A program made the translations under genes and the position numbers. The notes beneath the pieces are model-generated. The model was given only the letters and a program-made list of their open reading frames with translations. It was not told the DNA's origin and ran no database searches. This document shows positions 1 through 7,638 of a DNA stretch of 64,000 nucleotides, one piece after another. This DNA is from Kurthia sibirica (GTDB lineage Bacteria > Bacillota > Bacilli > Bacillales_A > Planococcaceae): NCBI RefSeq assembly GCF_003143975.1, contig NZ_QFVR01000005.1:62001-126000 (forward strand). The letters run 5' to 3'. Within the stretch, counting starts at the first letter, position 1; each line of letters opens with the position of its first letter.

Positions 1-527
1 TTTTCCGTATCTAAAATTACTTTAGGGCTAGGTGTGACAAAAAGATCGCCTGTGAATAGTATTTTTAAATCCTTACAATAGAAAGAAAGATGGTCTTTTG
101 TATGTCCTGGAGTGGCTATTGTTTCCCATTGATAATGATCAGATTTAAAATGCTTAGGCAAAGCAGTTGCTTCAAAAGGATGACGTATACCCCATATTGC
201 TTGGCGATATAAGGGCGTTTGCTCATAACCTCGACATATTTCAACCGAGTCTTCATGAATATAAATGTCTTTGTGTAAATTTTCTTGTAGCCATGCTGCA
301 CCGGCTGTATGATCTTCATGATTATGAGTCAAAACTACTTTTGAAATCTTTTGCTTTACAAACCATTTTTTGAAATCTTCCAATAAAGTTTCGGAACCTG
401 TATCAATTAATAAACCGTCTATAGCAAATGCGTGTACGCTCATATGCGCTCCATTTAAAAAGACATGTCCTAAAATCATTTCAACCTCTTGTTGTGTGCT
501 TGTTTCAATCTTTGTTGTAGTACTCAT
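1..527 (-). CDS. MBL-fold metallo-hydrolase, 3' end outside window
   Basis: Metallo-beta-lactamase-fold hydrolase of unknown substrate, probably cytosolic. The N-terminal 175 residues are visible. The zinc-binding signature THNHEDH lies near residue 68, a second metal-ligand segment TPGHTKDH near 140, and FTGDLF near 158, in the order expected for glyoxalase-II-like members. The ATG at 527 starts MSTTTKIET. No strong ribosome binding site is visible before it, so the next in-frame Met (MILGHVF, residue 17) could be the true start. The reading frame runs off the left edge, so the C-terminal part is missing from this window only. It is transcribed away from the neighbouring EIIC-like gene. The fold assignment is firm; the substrate is not. 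Confidence 0.8.
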   Translation of the reverse strand, partial: MSTTTKIETSTQQEVEMILGHVFLNGAHMSVHAFAIDGLLIDTGSETLLEDFKKWFVKQKISKVVLTHNHEDHTAGAAWLQENLHKDIYIHEDSVEICRGYEQTPLYRQAIWGIRHPFEATALPKHFKSDHYQWETIATPGHTKDHLSFYCKDLKILFTGDLFVTPSPKVILDTE

Positions 528-697
528 TCGTATTGACACGCTCCTTATTGACTAAATTTTACCACTTTCCTTATCTAACAACATCATAAAAGCGTTTTCA
601 GAAAATTGCAATGAAAAATAGTTACGCTCATTAATACATCAATTCACTTCATTATACTACTATATTCTCTAAAACATAAATAGCCTACAATTTTCAG

Positions 698-721
698 ATA
701 TTTCAGTATTGACTGAAATAT
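698..721. promoter_or_regulatory. Palindromic operator-like site
   Basis: Perfect inverted repeat with 10-bp arms (ATATTTCAGT / ACTGAAATAT) and a 4-bp centre. It covers the -35 box of the promoter candidate for the following membrane protein gene. A repressor site is inferred; the regulator is unknown. Confidence 0.45.
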
Positions 722-737
722 TATACCATTGTATGCT
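709..737 (+). promoter_or_regulatory. Sigma-A-type promoter candidate
   Basis: TTGACT, 17-bp spacer, TATGCT, about 45 bp upstream of the EIIC-like gene start. The -35 hexamer lies inside a perfect palindrome. Confidence 0.4.
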
Positions 738-782
738 TGCTTTACTAAAAAAGAGAGCGCGTCATCGAAGGGATATGAGCAT

Positions 783-1808
783 ATGAAAGATTTTTTTAAT
801 AAGTTATTAACAGGTATGAGTTTGGGTATTGTTGTATGCTTAATACCGAATGCATTAGTAGGAGAGATATTGAAATTAATCATCCCAACAATTCCGAGCC
901 TCCAAACCTTTTTAAATATTACTTTACTGGCAATGAGTCTATTACCAATCGGCATTGGTGTCATGGTTGCTATTCAATTTAAACTGACACCCATTCAAAC
1001 GATGAGTGTTGGTTTAGCGACAATGGTCGGTAGCGGCGTTGTCAATTTCTCAGAAACTGGCATGACAATGGCGGGAATCGGAATTGTTATTAATATTGGA
1101 CTTACTGCTGGTCTTGCCGTGTTATTCGTACAATTTTTAGGCACAAAACTAAAGGATTGGACTTTATTATTAATGCCTATACTGTCTTTATTTATTCCGG
1201 GAATGGTTGGAATGCTACTGCTTCCTTATGTAAAAGCTGGCTCCGACGTTGTTGGTCTGGGTGTTGCTACATTAACCGATTTACAACCAATTATTATGGG
1301 CATGTTAATTGCCATGATTTTTTCAGTGCTGATCATTTCGCCTATTTCAACAATTGGTGTCGCTACGGTCATTATGCTGAGTGGTGTAAGCGCTGGTGCT
1401 GCTAATCTTGGTGTTTGTGCAGCGGGAGTCGGTATGGCAATTGCTAGCTATCGTTCAAATAACTTAGGTACGTCGCTAGCACATATCGCTTCTGCGAAAA
1501 TTCAAATGAGGAATTTTTTTATGAAACCTAAAATTGCCGCACCTACTATTTTAACTGCTGCTATTCTAGGTGCTTTAGCTGGTGTGCTAAAAATTACAGG
1601 TGACCCTTATTCTGCGGGATTTGGCTTAGCAGGTTTTGTTGGACCATTAAAATATTTATCGATTGAGCAATGGTCGCCTTCCAGCATTGTTATTTCATTA
1701 GTGATGTTTATCATCCTTCCAATTATTTTGAACATCTTTTTCCTACGCTTATTTGAAAGAAAGTTAAAATGGATTTCACCGAAGGATTATAAAGTAAACT
1801 ACGATTAA
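783..1808 (+). CDS. PTS EIIC-like integral membrane protein
   Basis: Polytopic membrane protein of 341 residues with about nine or ten hydrophobic segments and several Gly-rich loops. It resembles the PTS_EIIC_2 family, a group of EIIC-like transporters often found without the EIIA and EIIB partners. No such partner is encoded next to it, so the substrate and energy source cannot be read from context. The ATG at 783 is chosen because GAAGGG at 767-772 lies 10 bp before it; the longer frame from 729 has no binding site. A palindrome overlaps the promoter candidate, suggesting control by a repressor. A strong intrinsic terminator follows the stop. The family call is moderate and a transport role is likely. 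Confidence 0.7.
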   Translation: MKDFFNKLLTGMSLGIVVCLIPNALVGEILKLIIPTIPSLQTFLNITLLAMSLLPIGIGVMVAIQFKLTPIQTMSVGLATMVGSGVVNFSETGMTMAGIGIVINIGLTAGLAVLFVQFLGTKLKDWTLLLMPILSLFIPGMVGMLLLPYVKAGSDVVGLGVATLTDLQPIIMGMLIAMIFSVLIISPISTIGVATVIMLSGVSAGAANLGVCAAGVGMAIASYRSNNLGTSLAHIASAKIQMRNFFMKPKIAAPTILTAAILGALAGVLKITGDPYSAGFGLAGFVGPLKYLSIEQWSPSSIVISLVMFIILPIILNIFFLRLFERKLKWISPKDYKVNYD

Positions 1809-1813
1809 TACTC

Positions 1814-1857
1814 AAAAAGAGAGCCGCTCATAACTTTAAATGAGCAGCTCTCTTTTT
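1814..1857 (+). terminator. Intrinsic terminator after EIIC-like gene
   Basis: Inverted repeat AAAGAGAGCCGCTCAT / ATGAGCAGCTCTCTTT with one mismatch, followed by a T run, starting 6 bp after the stop codon. Confidence 0.85.
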
Positions 1858-1994
1858 AGCCTTTTAAGGTGTTTATACGCCCTTTCAAGCATATAATAAC
1901 CTCTAACTACACCTCGCCTCTTAACCATGCTCAAACGGCTGTAAACATTGAAAAACAAAGTGAAGAATTTCTGTGAAATGAAACAATAAAAAAA

Positions 1995-2167
1995 GACCTG
2001 GGACAGAACAAAAATAGTATGACTCCCATACGAATAATCAAATCAGTTGAAGTCATGTCCGCGGAAAGCATTTTTCGCAGCAGACATGGATTGAAATGAA
2101 TAATCCCATATGATTTCGAAAAATCATACAGGATTTTCTCTCTTGAAAATACGTTTGTCTCAGGCTC
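1995..2167 (+). repeat. Dispersed intergenic repeat, copy 1
   Basis: Begins GACCTGGGACAGAAC and ends TCTCAGGCTC. It contains the shared blocks CCCATACGAATAATCAAATC, CATGTCCGCGGAAAGC and a hairpin around ATGATTTCGAAAAATCAT. It lies between two convergent genes. Related copies are at 17908-18006, 32075-32297 and 35229-35476. It lacks the inner block present in the copy near 35.3 kb. Confidence 0.85.
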
Positions 2168-2188
2168 CCTTTTATGGTAGTAAGATCG

Positions 2189-3913
2189 TTAGTTAGGCCA
2201 ACCCTCTTTTTTAAATAGGCACGCCACTTCTTCTAAGGGTAATGGTTTACTAAAGAAAAAACCCTGCATATAGTCACAATTCGCATTTTCAATAATCGTA
2301 CATTCTGTTAAGGTTTCGACGCCTTCTGCGACAACTGTCATATTGAAAATTCGTGCTAGACCAATAATCGCTATAACCATACGCGATTCACTTGAATTTT
2401 CCGTCATCCCCATAATGAAGTCGCGATCAATTTTCAACGTATCGATTGGAAAATTTTTCAAATAACTTAAAGATGAATAACCTTTACCAAAATCATCTAA
2501 TGCTATCGATATCCCTAATTTTTTTAGTTTAGCAAATGTTTCAATCATCAATTCAGTTTGCGATAACAATGAATTTTCAGTAATTTCAATTTCGATCAAA
2601 TCAGCGGTACAACCTGTTTCTTGTAAAATAGATTGTATGGAAGACACAAAATTCTTGTCTTTTAGGTGAAGCGGCGATATATTAACGGCAATTTTAATTG
2701 CTATGCCAAGTTCATCTTTCCAAGCAACAGCCTGATGACAAGCACTTCTCAGTACAAATTCACCGATTTTCGTCATGAGTCCTAGCTGCTCTGCTAACGG
2801 TATAAAAGAATCTGGTGGAATCCAACCTAACTCACCATCAAACCATCGTAACAGCGCCTCAACATCTCGAACTGCTCGTGTTTTAACATCAAATTTTGGT
2901 TGATAATACAGCTCAAATAGATTATTTTCTAAGGCATGACGTAGTTTTTTTTCTAATAATATGTACTCATTGAAGGTTACTTTCATCGTCAAATCAAATT
3001 CTACCGCATTATTACTCGTATCTTCCTTTGCTTTTGTTAAAGCAATATCTGCAGTCCGAATTACTTCTTCAAATGTTTCGACTTGTAAGATAGAAGGTCT
3101 AATGCCAATACTAATGGAACTATAAAATTCATAATTTCCAATTTGAAACATCGCATTAAATAATTCTAAAATAAGATCAACTAGTTGTTGGCGTTGATTA
3201 TTTTTACATATAATCGCAAATTGGTCACCTAAATAATGATAAACTTGCCCATCGCTAGCTACGAGCATGCGTAATTTTTCTGCCACTTCAATTAAAAATA
3301 GGTCCCCAATTTTATAGCCATATCCAACATTAATCTGTTTGAAGCGATTAATCGATAACAAAATCAAACTACGGTCGCTGTCATAGCCTAATTGACGCGC
3401 TCTTTTTTTCATTGCATCGTATGTTATTTTTAACTTTCTTCTATTTTCTAGCCCTGTTAGTTCATCATGATACGCTAGATGACGAAATTTCTGTGCGTTT
3501 TTTTGCTCTGTAATATCTGTTCGAATTGAAATATATTGGTATGGGTTCCCTTCTTCATTTAAAAAAGGGACAATTTTAGTTTGTACCCAATACAATGAGC
3601 CATCTTTTGCGCGATTGCAAATCTCACCTTCCCACATATGTCCCATTCCGATTGTCTTCCATAAATCTTTAAAAAATAGCGATGAATGATAACCAGAATT
3701 AAGAATTCGATGATCTTGACCTATAAGTTCTAAAGCACTGTATTGCGATACGCGGCAAAATTGTTTATTCACAGATAAGATAATACCTTTCTCATTCGTG
3801 ATAGCTACGACAACGGATTGATCTATTGCTGTGATAATATCTTGCATAATCTTATTATTTTCATAACTACTATGCAAAAGTGAGGCAGTTGCATTCATTA
3901 GATTATCCATCAT
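2189..3913 (-). CDS. PAS-GGDEF-EAL protein, probable cyclic-di-GMP phosphodiesterase
   Basis: Cytosolic signalling protein of 574 residues: PAS/PAC sensor about 25-140, GGDEF about 145-300, EAL about 318-560. No membrane segment is seen. The GGDEF site reads LGDQF (residues 228-232), so cyclase activity is doubtful. The EAL domain keeps VEALLRW (351-357), DDFGKGYSSL and VAEGVET, the residues expected for metal and substrate binding, so cyclic-di-GMP hydrolysis is the likely activity, perhaps with the GGDEF domain as a GTP-sensing module. Start ATG 3913 is preceded by GGAGGG with 4-bp spacing; the adjacent ATG at 3910 is equally usable. It is monocistronic, convergent with the EIIC-like gene, and a dispersed repeat lies between the two. 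Confidence 0.93.
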   Translation of the reverse strand: MMDNLMNATASLLHSSYENNKIMQDIITAIDQSVVVAITNEKGIILSVNKQFCRVSQYSALELIGQDHRILNSGYHSSLFFKDLWKTIGMGHMWEGEICNRAKDGSLYWVQTKIVPFLNEEGNPYQYISIRTDITEQKNAQKFRHLAYHDELTGLENRRKLKITYDAMKKRARQLGYDSDRSLILLSINRFKQINVGYGYKIGDLFLIEVAEKLRMLVASDGQVYHYLGDQFAIICKNNQRQQLVDLILELFNAMFQIGNYEFYSSISIGIRPSILQVETFEEVIRTADIALTKAKEDTSNNAVEFDLTMKVTFNEYILLEKKLRHALENNLFELYYQPKFDVKTRAVRDVEALLRWFDGELGWIPPDSFIPLAEQLGLMTKIGEFVLRSACHQAVAWKDELGIAIKIAVNISPLHLKDKNFVSSIQSILQETGCTADLIEIEITENSLLSQTELMIETFAKLKKLGISIALDDFGKGYSSLSYLKNFPIDTLKIDRDFIMGMTENSSESRMVIAIIGLARIFNMTVVAEGVETLTECTIIENANCDYMQGFFFSKPLPLEEVACLFKKEGWPN

Positions 3914-4270
3914 TATACCCTCCTTCCTTCTTTATATTCATGACTTTATACTAACACATACATAGATATATTTTACTCTTTTTTGTAAAGAAAGGACGAT
4001 TTAACCATAACATTTACACTATTTCATCTTTTGATGTTGTTACTGTTTTAAACGTAAATATACCTGTAAAAGAGAATTTTATCATTTAATAGCGAAAATA
4101 TTGATTTACTATCAAATTACAGAAATTAGCGATAGCTAACAGGCAGGATAAAAGGTATGAATTTTTATGCTTTTTATTGCATTTTAACTACACTGCGACT
4201 AATTAACTATAAAATCATTGTATGTAAAAAGAAAAAATAAGGTTTTAAAGCACGCTAAAACCGGCAAATA
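3914..4270. other. Intergenic region without recognised feature
   Basis: AT-rich spacer holding the 5' side of the PAS-GGDEF-EAL gene. No convincing ORF, RNA motif or repeat was found. Confidence 0.5.
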
Positions 4271-4271
4271 A

Positions 4272-4308
4272 AAATCCACAAAACAGCCTGCTACTGTTTT
4301 GTGGATTT
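4272..4308 (-). terminator. Terminator overlapping the recombinase stop codon
   Basis: Perfect arms AAATCCACAAAACAG / CTGTTTTGTGGATTT around a short loop that contains the recombinase TAG stop. On the minus strand it runs into a T-rich tract. Confidence 0.85.
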
Positions 4309-5256
4309 AGACAAGTCATTCATTGGATGCTCCATAATAACACGTTGAATTTCTTTGTTTTCAACATGTGTGTAGATCTGTGTCGTAGATATGTTAGAAT
4401 GGCCTAATATTTGTTGTAAGCTACGAATATCGGCACCAGAGCGATAGAGTAAAGTGGCTGACGTATGCCTTAATTTATGGGGTGTTAAATGCTCTTTTTC
4501 TAAGCCGGACTGCAGGTTGATTTTACGCACTAATTTAGAGATTGTTTGACGCGTTAGACGCGTACCTTTTTGCGATAGAAATAATGCCTTGTTATCAGTA
4601 TTTTTTAAATAATTATCGCGTATTTTTAGGTAGCTATGTAAGGCATTTATACAGCTTTTATTCAAAAATAAGTTTCGTTCCTTATCTCCTTTACCTTGAA
4701 TTGTAATAATATCATCATGGATAGATGTTAGATTCAGCGCGCATAATTCAGAAACGCGAATCCCTAAATTTAGGAATAAGGTCATCATACAATAATCTCG
4801 TTCAAAATGAATAGAGTATTGTATACCGGTCATAAACTGTTGAGATTCTTCTAGATTCATATAAATGGGTTGTTTTTTACTTAACTTAGGTGCTTCCAAT
4901 TCATCTGCTGGGTTTTCTAGGATCAAGTGTTTTTTCGTTTTTAAATAGTGGAAAAATGATTTAAATGTTGCTACTTTACGCGCTCTAGTGGCAGCGTTAT
5001 TGTGGCGCGTCATCTCACAATATTCTAAAAATAAGTAAAGGTCTTCTAAGGTAATATCACGTAAATCTTCCACCGTATAGTGTGCAATGGATATTTCCAT
5101 AATAGTATCTAGATTTTCATGCTCTTTTTGTGCAATTAAAAAGCGGAAAAAGAGTGATAAATCATACTCGTATTCTTTTCTTGTGCGCTGTGATTTCCCT
5201 TTAATTGCTGTTAAATAAACTAAAAAATCACGTAAAAATTTAGGTGCCTGTGACAT
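4291..5256 (-). CDS. Tyrosine recombinase (XerC/XerD-like integrase)
   Basis: Site-specific DNA recombinase of 321 residues. A SAM-like N-terminal core-binding domain (about 5-110) is followed by the catalytic domain (about 130-310). All catalytic residues are visible: R167 in GIRVSEL, K189 in GKGDKER, H260 and R263 in PHKLRHT, H286 in LGHSN, and nucleophile Y295 in TQIYTHV. Size and motifs resemble the Xer/integrase group rather than long phage integrases. The start at 5256 follows AAAGGAG with good spacing; the longer frame to 5286 overlaps that site. No phage or conjugative genes adjoin it, so its target is unknown. Chromosomal XerC/XerD genes usually sit in other contexts, so this may be an accessory paralogue. 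Confidence 0.9.
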   Translation of the reverse strand: MSQAPKFLRDFLVYLTAIKGKSQRTRKEYEYDLSLFFRFLIAQKEHENLDTIMEISIAHYTVEDLRDITLEDLYLFLEYCEMTRHNNAATRARKVATFKSFFHYLKTKKHLILENPADELEAPKLSKKQPIYMNLEESQQFMTGIQYSIHFERDYCMMTLFLNLGIRVSELCALNLTSIHDDIITIQGKGDKERNLFLNKSCINALHSYLKIRDNYLKNTDNKALFLSQKGTRLTRQTISKLVRKINLQSGLEKEHLTPHKLRHTSATLLYRSGADIRSLQQILGHSNISTTQIYTHVENKEIQRVIMEHPMNDLSKSTKQ

Positions 5257-5287
5257 CGTAAACACTCCTTTTTTATAGTATACCAAT

Positions 5288-5321
5288 AAAAGGTTCCCAA
5301 ATGTATATTTGGGAACCTTTT
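5288..5321. repeat. Perfect inverted repeat upstream of recombinase
   Basis: Arms AAAAGGTTCCCAAAT / ATTTGGGAACCTTTT around GTAT, followed on the plus strand by a T-rich tract. It lies upstream of the minus-strand recombinase, with no plus-strand gene before it. It could be a bidirectional terminator or an operator. Confidence 0.55.
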
Positions 5322-5322
5322 A

Positions 5323-5898
5323 TTTTCTTTATATTGTCTTTTTTTCGTTTTTTTCTATACATTTTACATAATTGATTATCGAGTAACTAGTTAAATAAAT
5401 ACTTTTATTTCTGATTAACAAAGAAAAAAGATGAAGATTTATGTTGAGAAATACCCGTTCGTCCAACTAAGCTAATTTGATATTACACGAACAACTTCCC
5501 CACTTTGTATAGTTTGCGTAACTTCGATTGAATATTCAGTTTATTTAGTATTATGTCTTTATTTTGAATAAAATACTTTAAAAAGAAATAAAGGATTATT
5601 TTAGAAAATATCTTTAAAATACCATTTAAACCTTAAAATGACATATGAAACTAGTCCCTCTCTTTAAAAAGAGGGACTAGTTTTGAAAATACAGATCGCC
5701 ACTAATTTATATAGTTTAATTCATTTGTTCCTCTCCACAAAAAGAGGGACTAATATCTGATGAAGTAAAAATAGAAAAATTTGTAAAATAAGATGTATTA
5801 TGTTAAATTATTCATAGAATAATCTTTTTAGTATATGACTATCCTAGCAGATGGATTCAAGGTTCGCTTTTGGAATAAAAAATAATGGAGAGATTGAT
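5323..5898. other. Intergenic region ahead of the alicyclic acid cluster
   Basis: AT-rich. It holds one strong hairpin (5648-5683), a second half copy of that hairpin's AAAAAGAGGGACTA arm (about 5739-5752), and a weak promoter candidate TTGTAA (5781), 17-bp spacer, TAAATT (5804). No ORF is supported. Confidence 0.5.
5648..5683. terminator. Hairpin with flanking A and T runs
   Basis: AAACTAGTCCCTCT pairs with AGAGGGACTAGTTT around an A/T loop. It is symmetric and could terminate on either strand. No gene ends directly before it, so it may end a short untranslated RNA or be a relic. Confidence 0.5.
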
Positions 5899-6675
5899 AT
5901 GGCAACTTCTTATATTAATTGCACATCTGACAATGGCATTGGTACGATTGAATTAAATCGCTTGGATGTTTTAAATGCGTTGGATGATACGATGCTCTCA
6001 CAAATGGAAGAAGCTTTTACTGCATTTGAAAAAAATGACGCTATTTTTATTATTATTTTCAAAAGTGCAGGAGGAAAAGCCTTTGCTGCTGGCGCAGATA
6101 TTAGCAAATTAAAACTAGCGACTTCCCTACACGCATTGCAATATGGTATGCAAGATTTCTATACAAAAATTGAACGGAGTAGAAAGGTTACACTTGCTAT
6201 TATTGATGGATTTGCATTAGGTGGTGGGTTTGAGTTAGCCTTAGCTTGTGATATCCGCATTGCGACAACTAATGCTAAGTTTGGCTTACCAGAGTTAAAT
6301 TTAGGTATTCTACCAGGTGCAGGAGGTACGCAAAGACTCCCCCGTATCGTAGGTAAAGGTCATGCCTTAGATTTAATTTTGACAGGCAAAATGATTAGTG
6401 GTCAAGAAGCCTTTGATATGGGCGCAGTTACTTATTTGGCGGATGTTGACGCAGTTGATACAACAATTGCAACAGTTGTAAAACAAATTACTAGAAAAGG
6501 CCCTATTGCCGCAAGCCTCGTCAAACTAACGGTTCATAGTGGCGCGGATGTTGATATGAATACCGCATTATGGATTGAAAAATTATCTAATGCTGTGTTA
6601 TTTGGTACGGATGATAAAACGGAGGGCACATCTGCTTTTATTGAAAAGCGCCAAGCTAATTTTAAAAACCGATAA
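5899..6675 (+). CDS. Enoyl-CoA hydratase, probably BadK-like
   Basis: Crotonase-fold hydratase of 258 residues, cytosolic. Oxyanion-hole segments AFAAGADISKL (61-71) and FALGGGFELA (105-114) are present, and both catalytic glutamates are kept: E112 in GGGFE and E132 in GLPELNLG, with PGAGGTQRL after it. It should add water to a 2-enoyl-CoA. Because the next genes resemble badI and badH, the likely substrate is cyclohex-1-ene-1-carboxyl-CoA, but an acyclic enoyl-CoA cannot be excluded. ATG 5899 follows GGAGAG with 6-bp spacing; the frame extended to 5851 has no binding site. It is first of five same-strand genes; 152 bp separate it from the next, so a second promoter is possible. Confidence 0.85.
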   Translation: MATSYINCTSDNGIGTIELNRLDVLNALDDTMLSQMEEAFTAFEKNDAIFIIIFKSAGGKAFAAGADISKLKLATSLHALQYGMQDFYTKIERSRKVTLAIIDGFALGGGFELALACDIRIATTNAKFGLPELNLGILPGAGGTQRLPRIVGKGHALDLILTGKMISGQEAFDMGAVTYLADVDAVDTTIATVVKQITRKGPIAASLVKLTVHSGADVDMNTALWIEKLSNAVLFGTDDKTEGTSAFIEKRQANFKNR

Positions 6676-6827
6676 TAGATTGTTTTGCTAGGGCTGCCAA
6701 CGTTTGAAAGGTTGCCCTTTTCGTAATACAGACGATACAAAACCAAACAGTCTACTTATTCGCAGTACATATTTTTAGATCACGCTGTTTATATTTAAGA
6801 ATTAACAAGTTAATCGGAGGATTTACT

Positions 6828-7628
6828 ATGCAACTAACAGATATTTTATATGATAAGCATCATGGCATTGCGACAATTACCATCAACCGTCCCGACGTGA
6901 TGAATGCTTTTCGTGGAGCCACAATTCAACAGTTAATCTATGCATTTAGGGACGCTTGGGATGATGTGAAGATTGGTGCAGTTATACTAACTGGGGCTGG
7001 TCAACGTGCTTTTTGTACCGGGGGAGATCAAAAAACAAAAGTGGATGTAGGCGGTTATGATTTTAATGGTGGACTTGGTGGAGGGATTGGTTTAGAGATT
7101 GAACAGCTACACTTAGTCATCCGTAATATTCCTAAGCCTGTTATTGCCGCAGTCAATGGTTATGCAATAGGTGGTGGTCATGTACTTCACGTAATTTGTG
7201 ATTTGACAATCGCTGCTGAACACGCAAAGTTCGGGCAAACTGGACCAACTGTCGGCAGTTTTGATGGTGGTTTTGGCTCTAGTTACCTAGCTCGTATTGT
7301 TGGGGACAAAAAAGCACGTGAAATATGGTATTTATGCGAACAATATAGCGCTGCTGAATGTCAAGAAATGGGTTTAGTAAATAAGGTTGTTGCAGGTGAA
7401 TTACTAATGGATGAAGCTTTAAATTGGGCACAAAAAATATGTGCTAAAAGTCCAACCGCATTAAAAATTTTGAAATATTCATTCAATGCAGACACGGCGA
7501 ATATACAAGGGATTTCTCAGCTATCAATGGCTAGTTTGGCTCTTTTTTATAAAACGGATGAATCCAATGAAGGACGGGAGGCATTTATAGAAAAACGGGC
7601 CGTGAATTTTGCGAAATTCAGAAAATAA
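6828..7628 (+). CDS. badI: 2-ketocyclohexanecarboxyl-CoA hydrolase-like (BadI family)
   Basis: Crotonase-fold enzyme of 266 residues. It carries the MenB/BadI-type motifs INRPDVMNAFRG, AFCTGGDQ, FGQTGPTVGSFDGGFGSSYL and KKAREIWYLC. Its C-terminus (KSPTALKILKYSFNADTA, YKTDESNEGREAFIEKR) follows the pattern recalled for Rhodopseudomonas BadI more closely than MenB. BadI cleaves the ring of 2-ketocyclohexanecarboxyl-CoA to pimeloyl-CoA. The BadH-like dehydrogenase and acyl-CoA ligase nearby support this; menaquinone genes are absent, which argues against MenB. The start ATG follows ATCGGAGGA. The following ligase gene begins 10 bp after the stop, so they form an operon. Substrate is inferred, not proven. 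Confidence 0.75.
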   Translation: MQLTDILYDKHHGIATITINRPDVMNAFRGATIQQLIYAFRDAWDDVKIGAVILTGAGQRAFCTGGDQKTKVDVGGYDFNGGLGGGIGLEIEQLHLVIRNIPKPVIAAVNGYAIGGGHVLHVICDLTIAAEHAKFGQTGPTVGSFDGGFGSSYLARIVGDKKAREIWYLCEQYSAAECQEMGLVNKVVAGELLMDEALNWAQKICAKSPTALKILKYSFNADTANIQGISQLSMASLALFYKTDESNEGREAFIEKRAVNFAKFRK

Positions 7629-7638
7629 AGGGTGTATT

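Noticed and set aside
4291-5256. Integrase of a prophage or integrative element
   Set aside because: No phage, plasmid or conjugation genes and no attachment-site duplication seen near the recombinase.
6828-7628. Menaquinone gene menB (naphthoate synthase)
   Set aside because: Shares the fold and several motifs, but the C-terminus and the BadH- and ligase-like neighbours fit BadI better, and no men genes are near. Not fully excluded.
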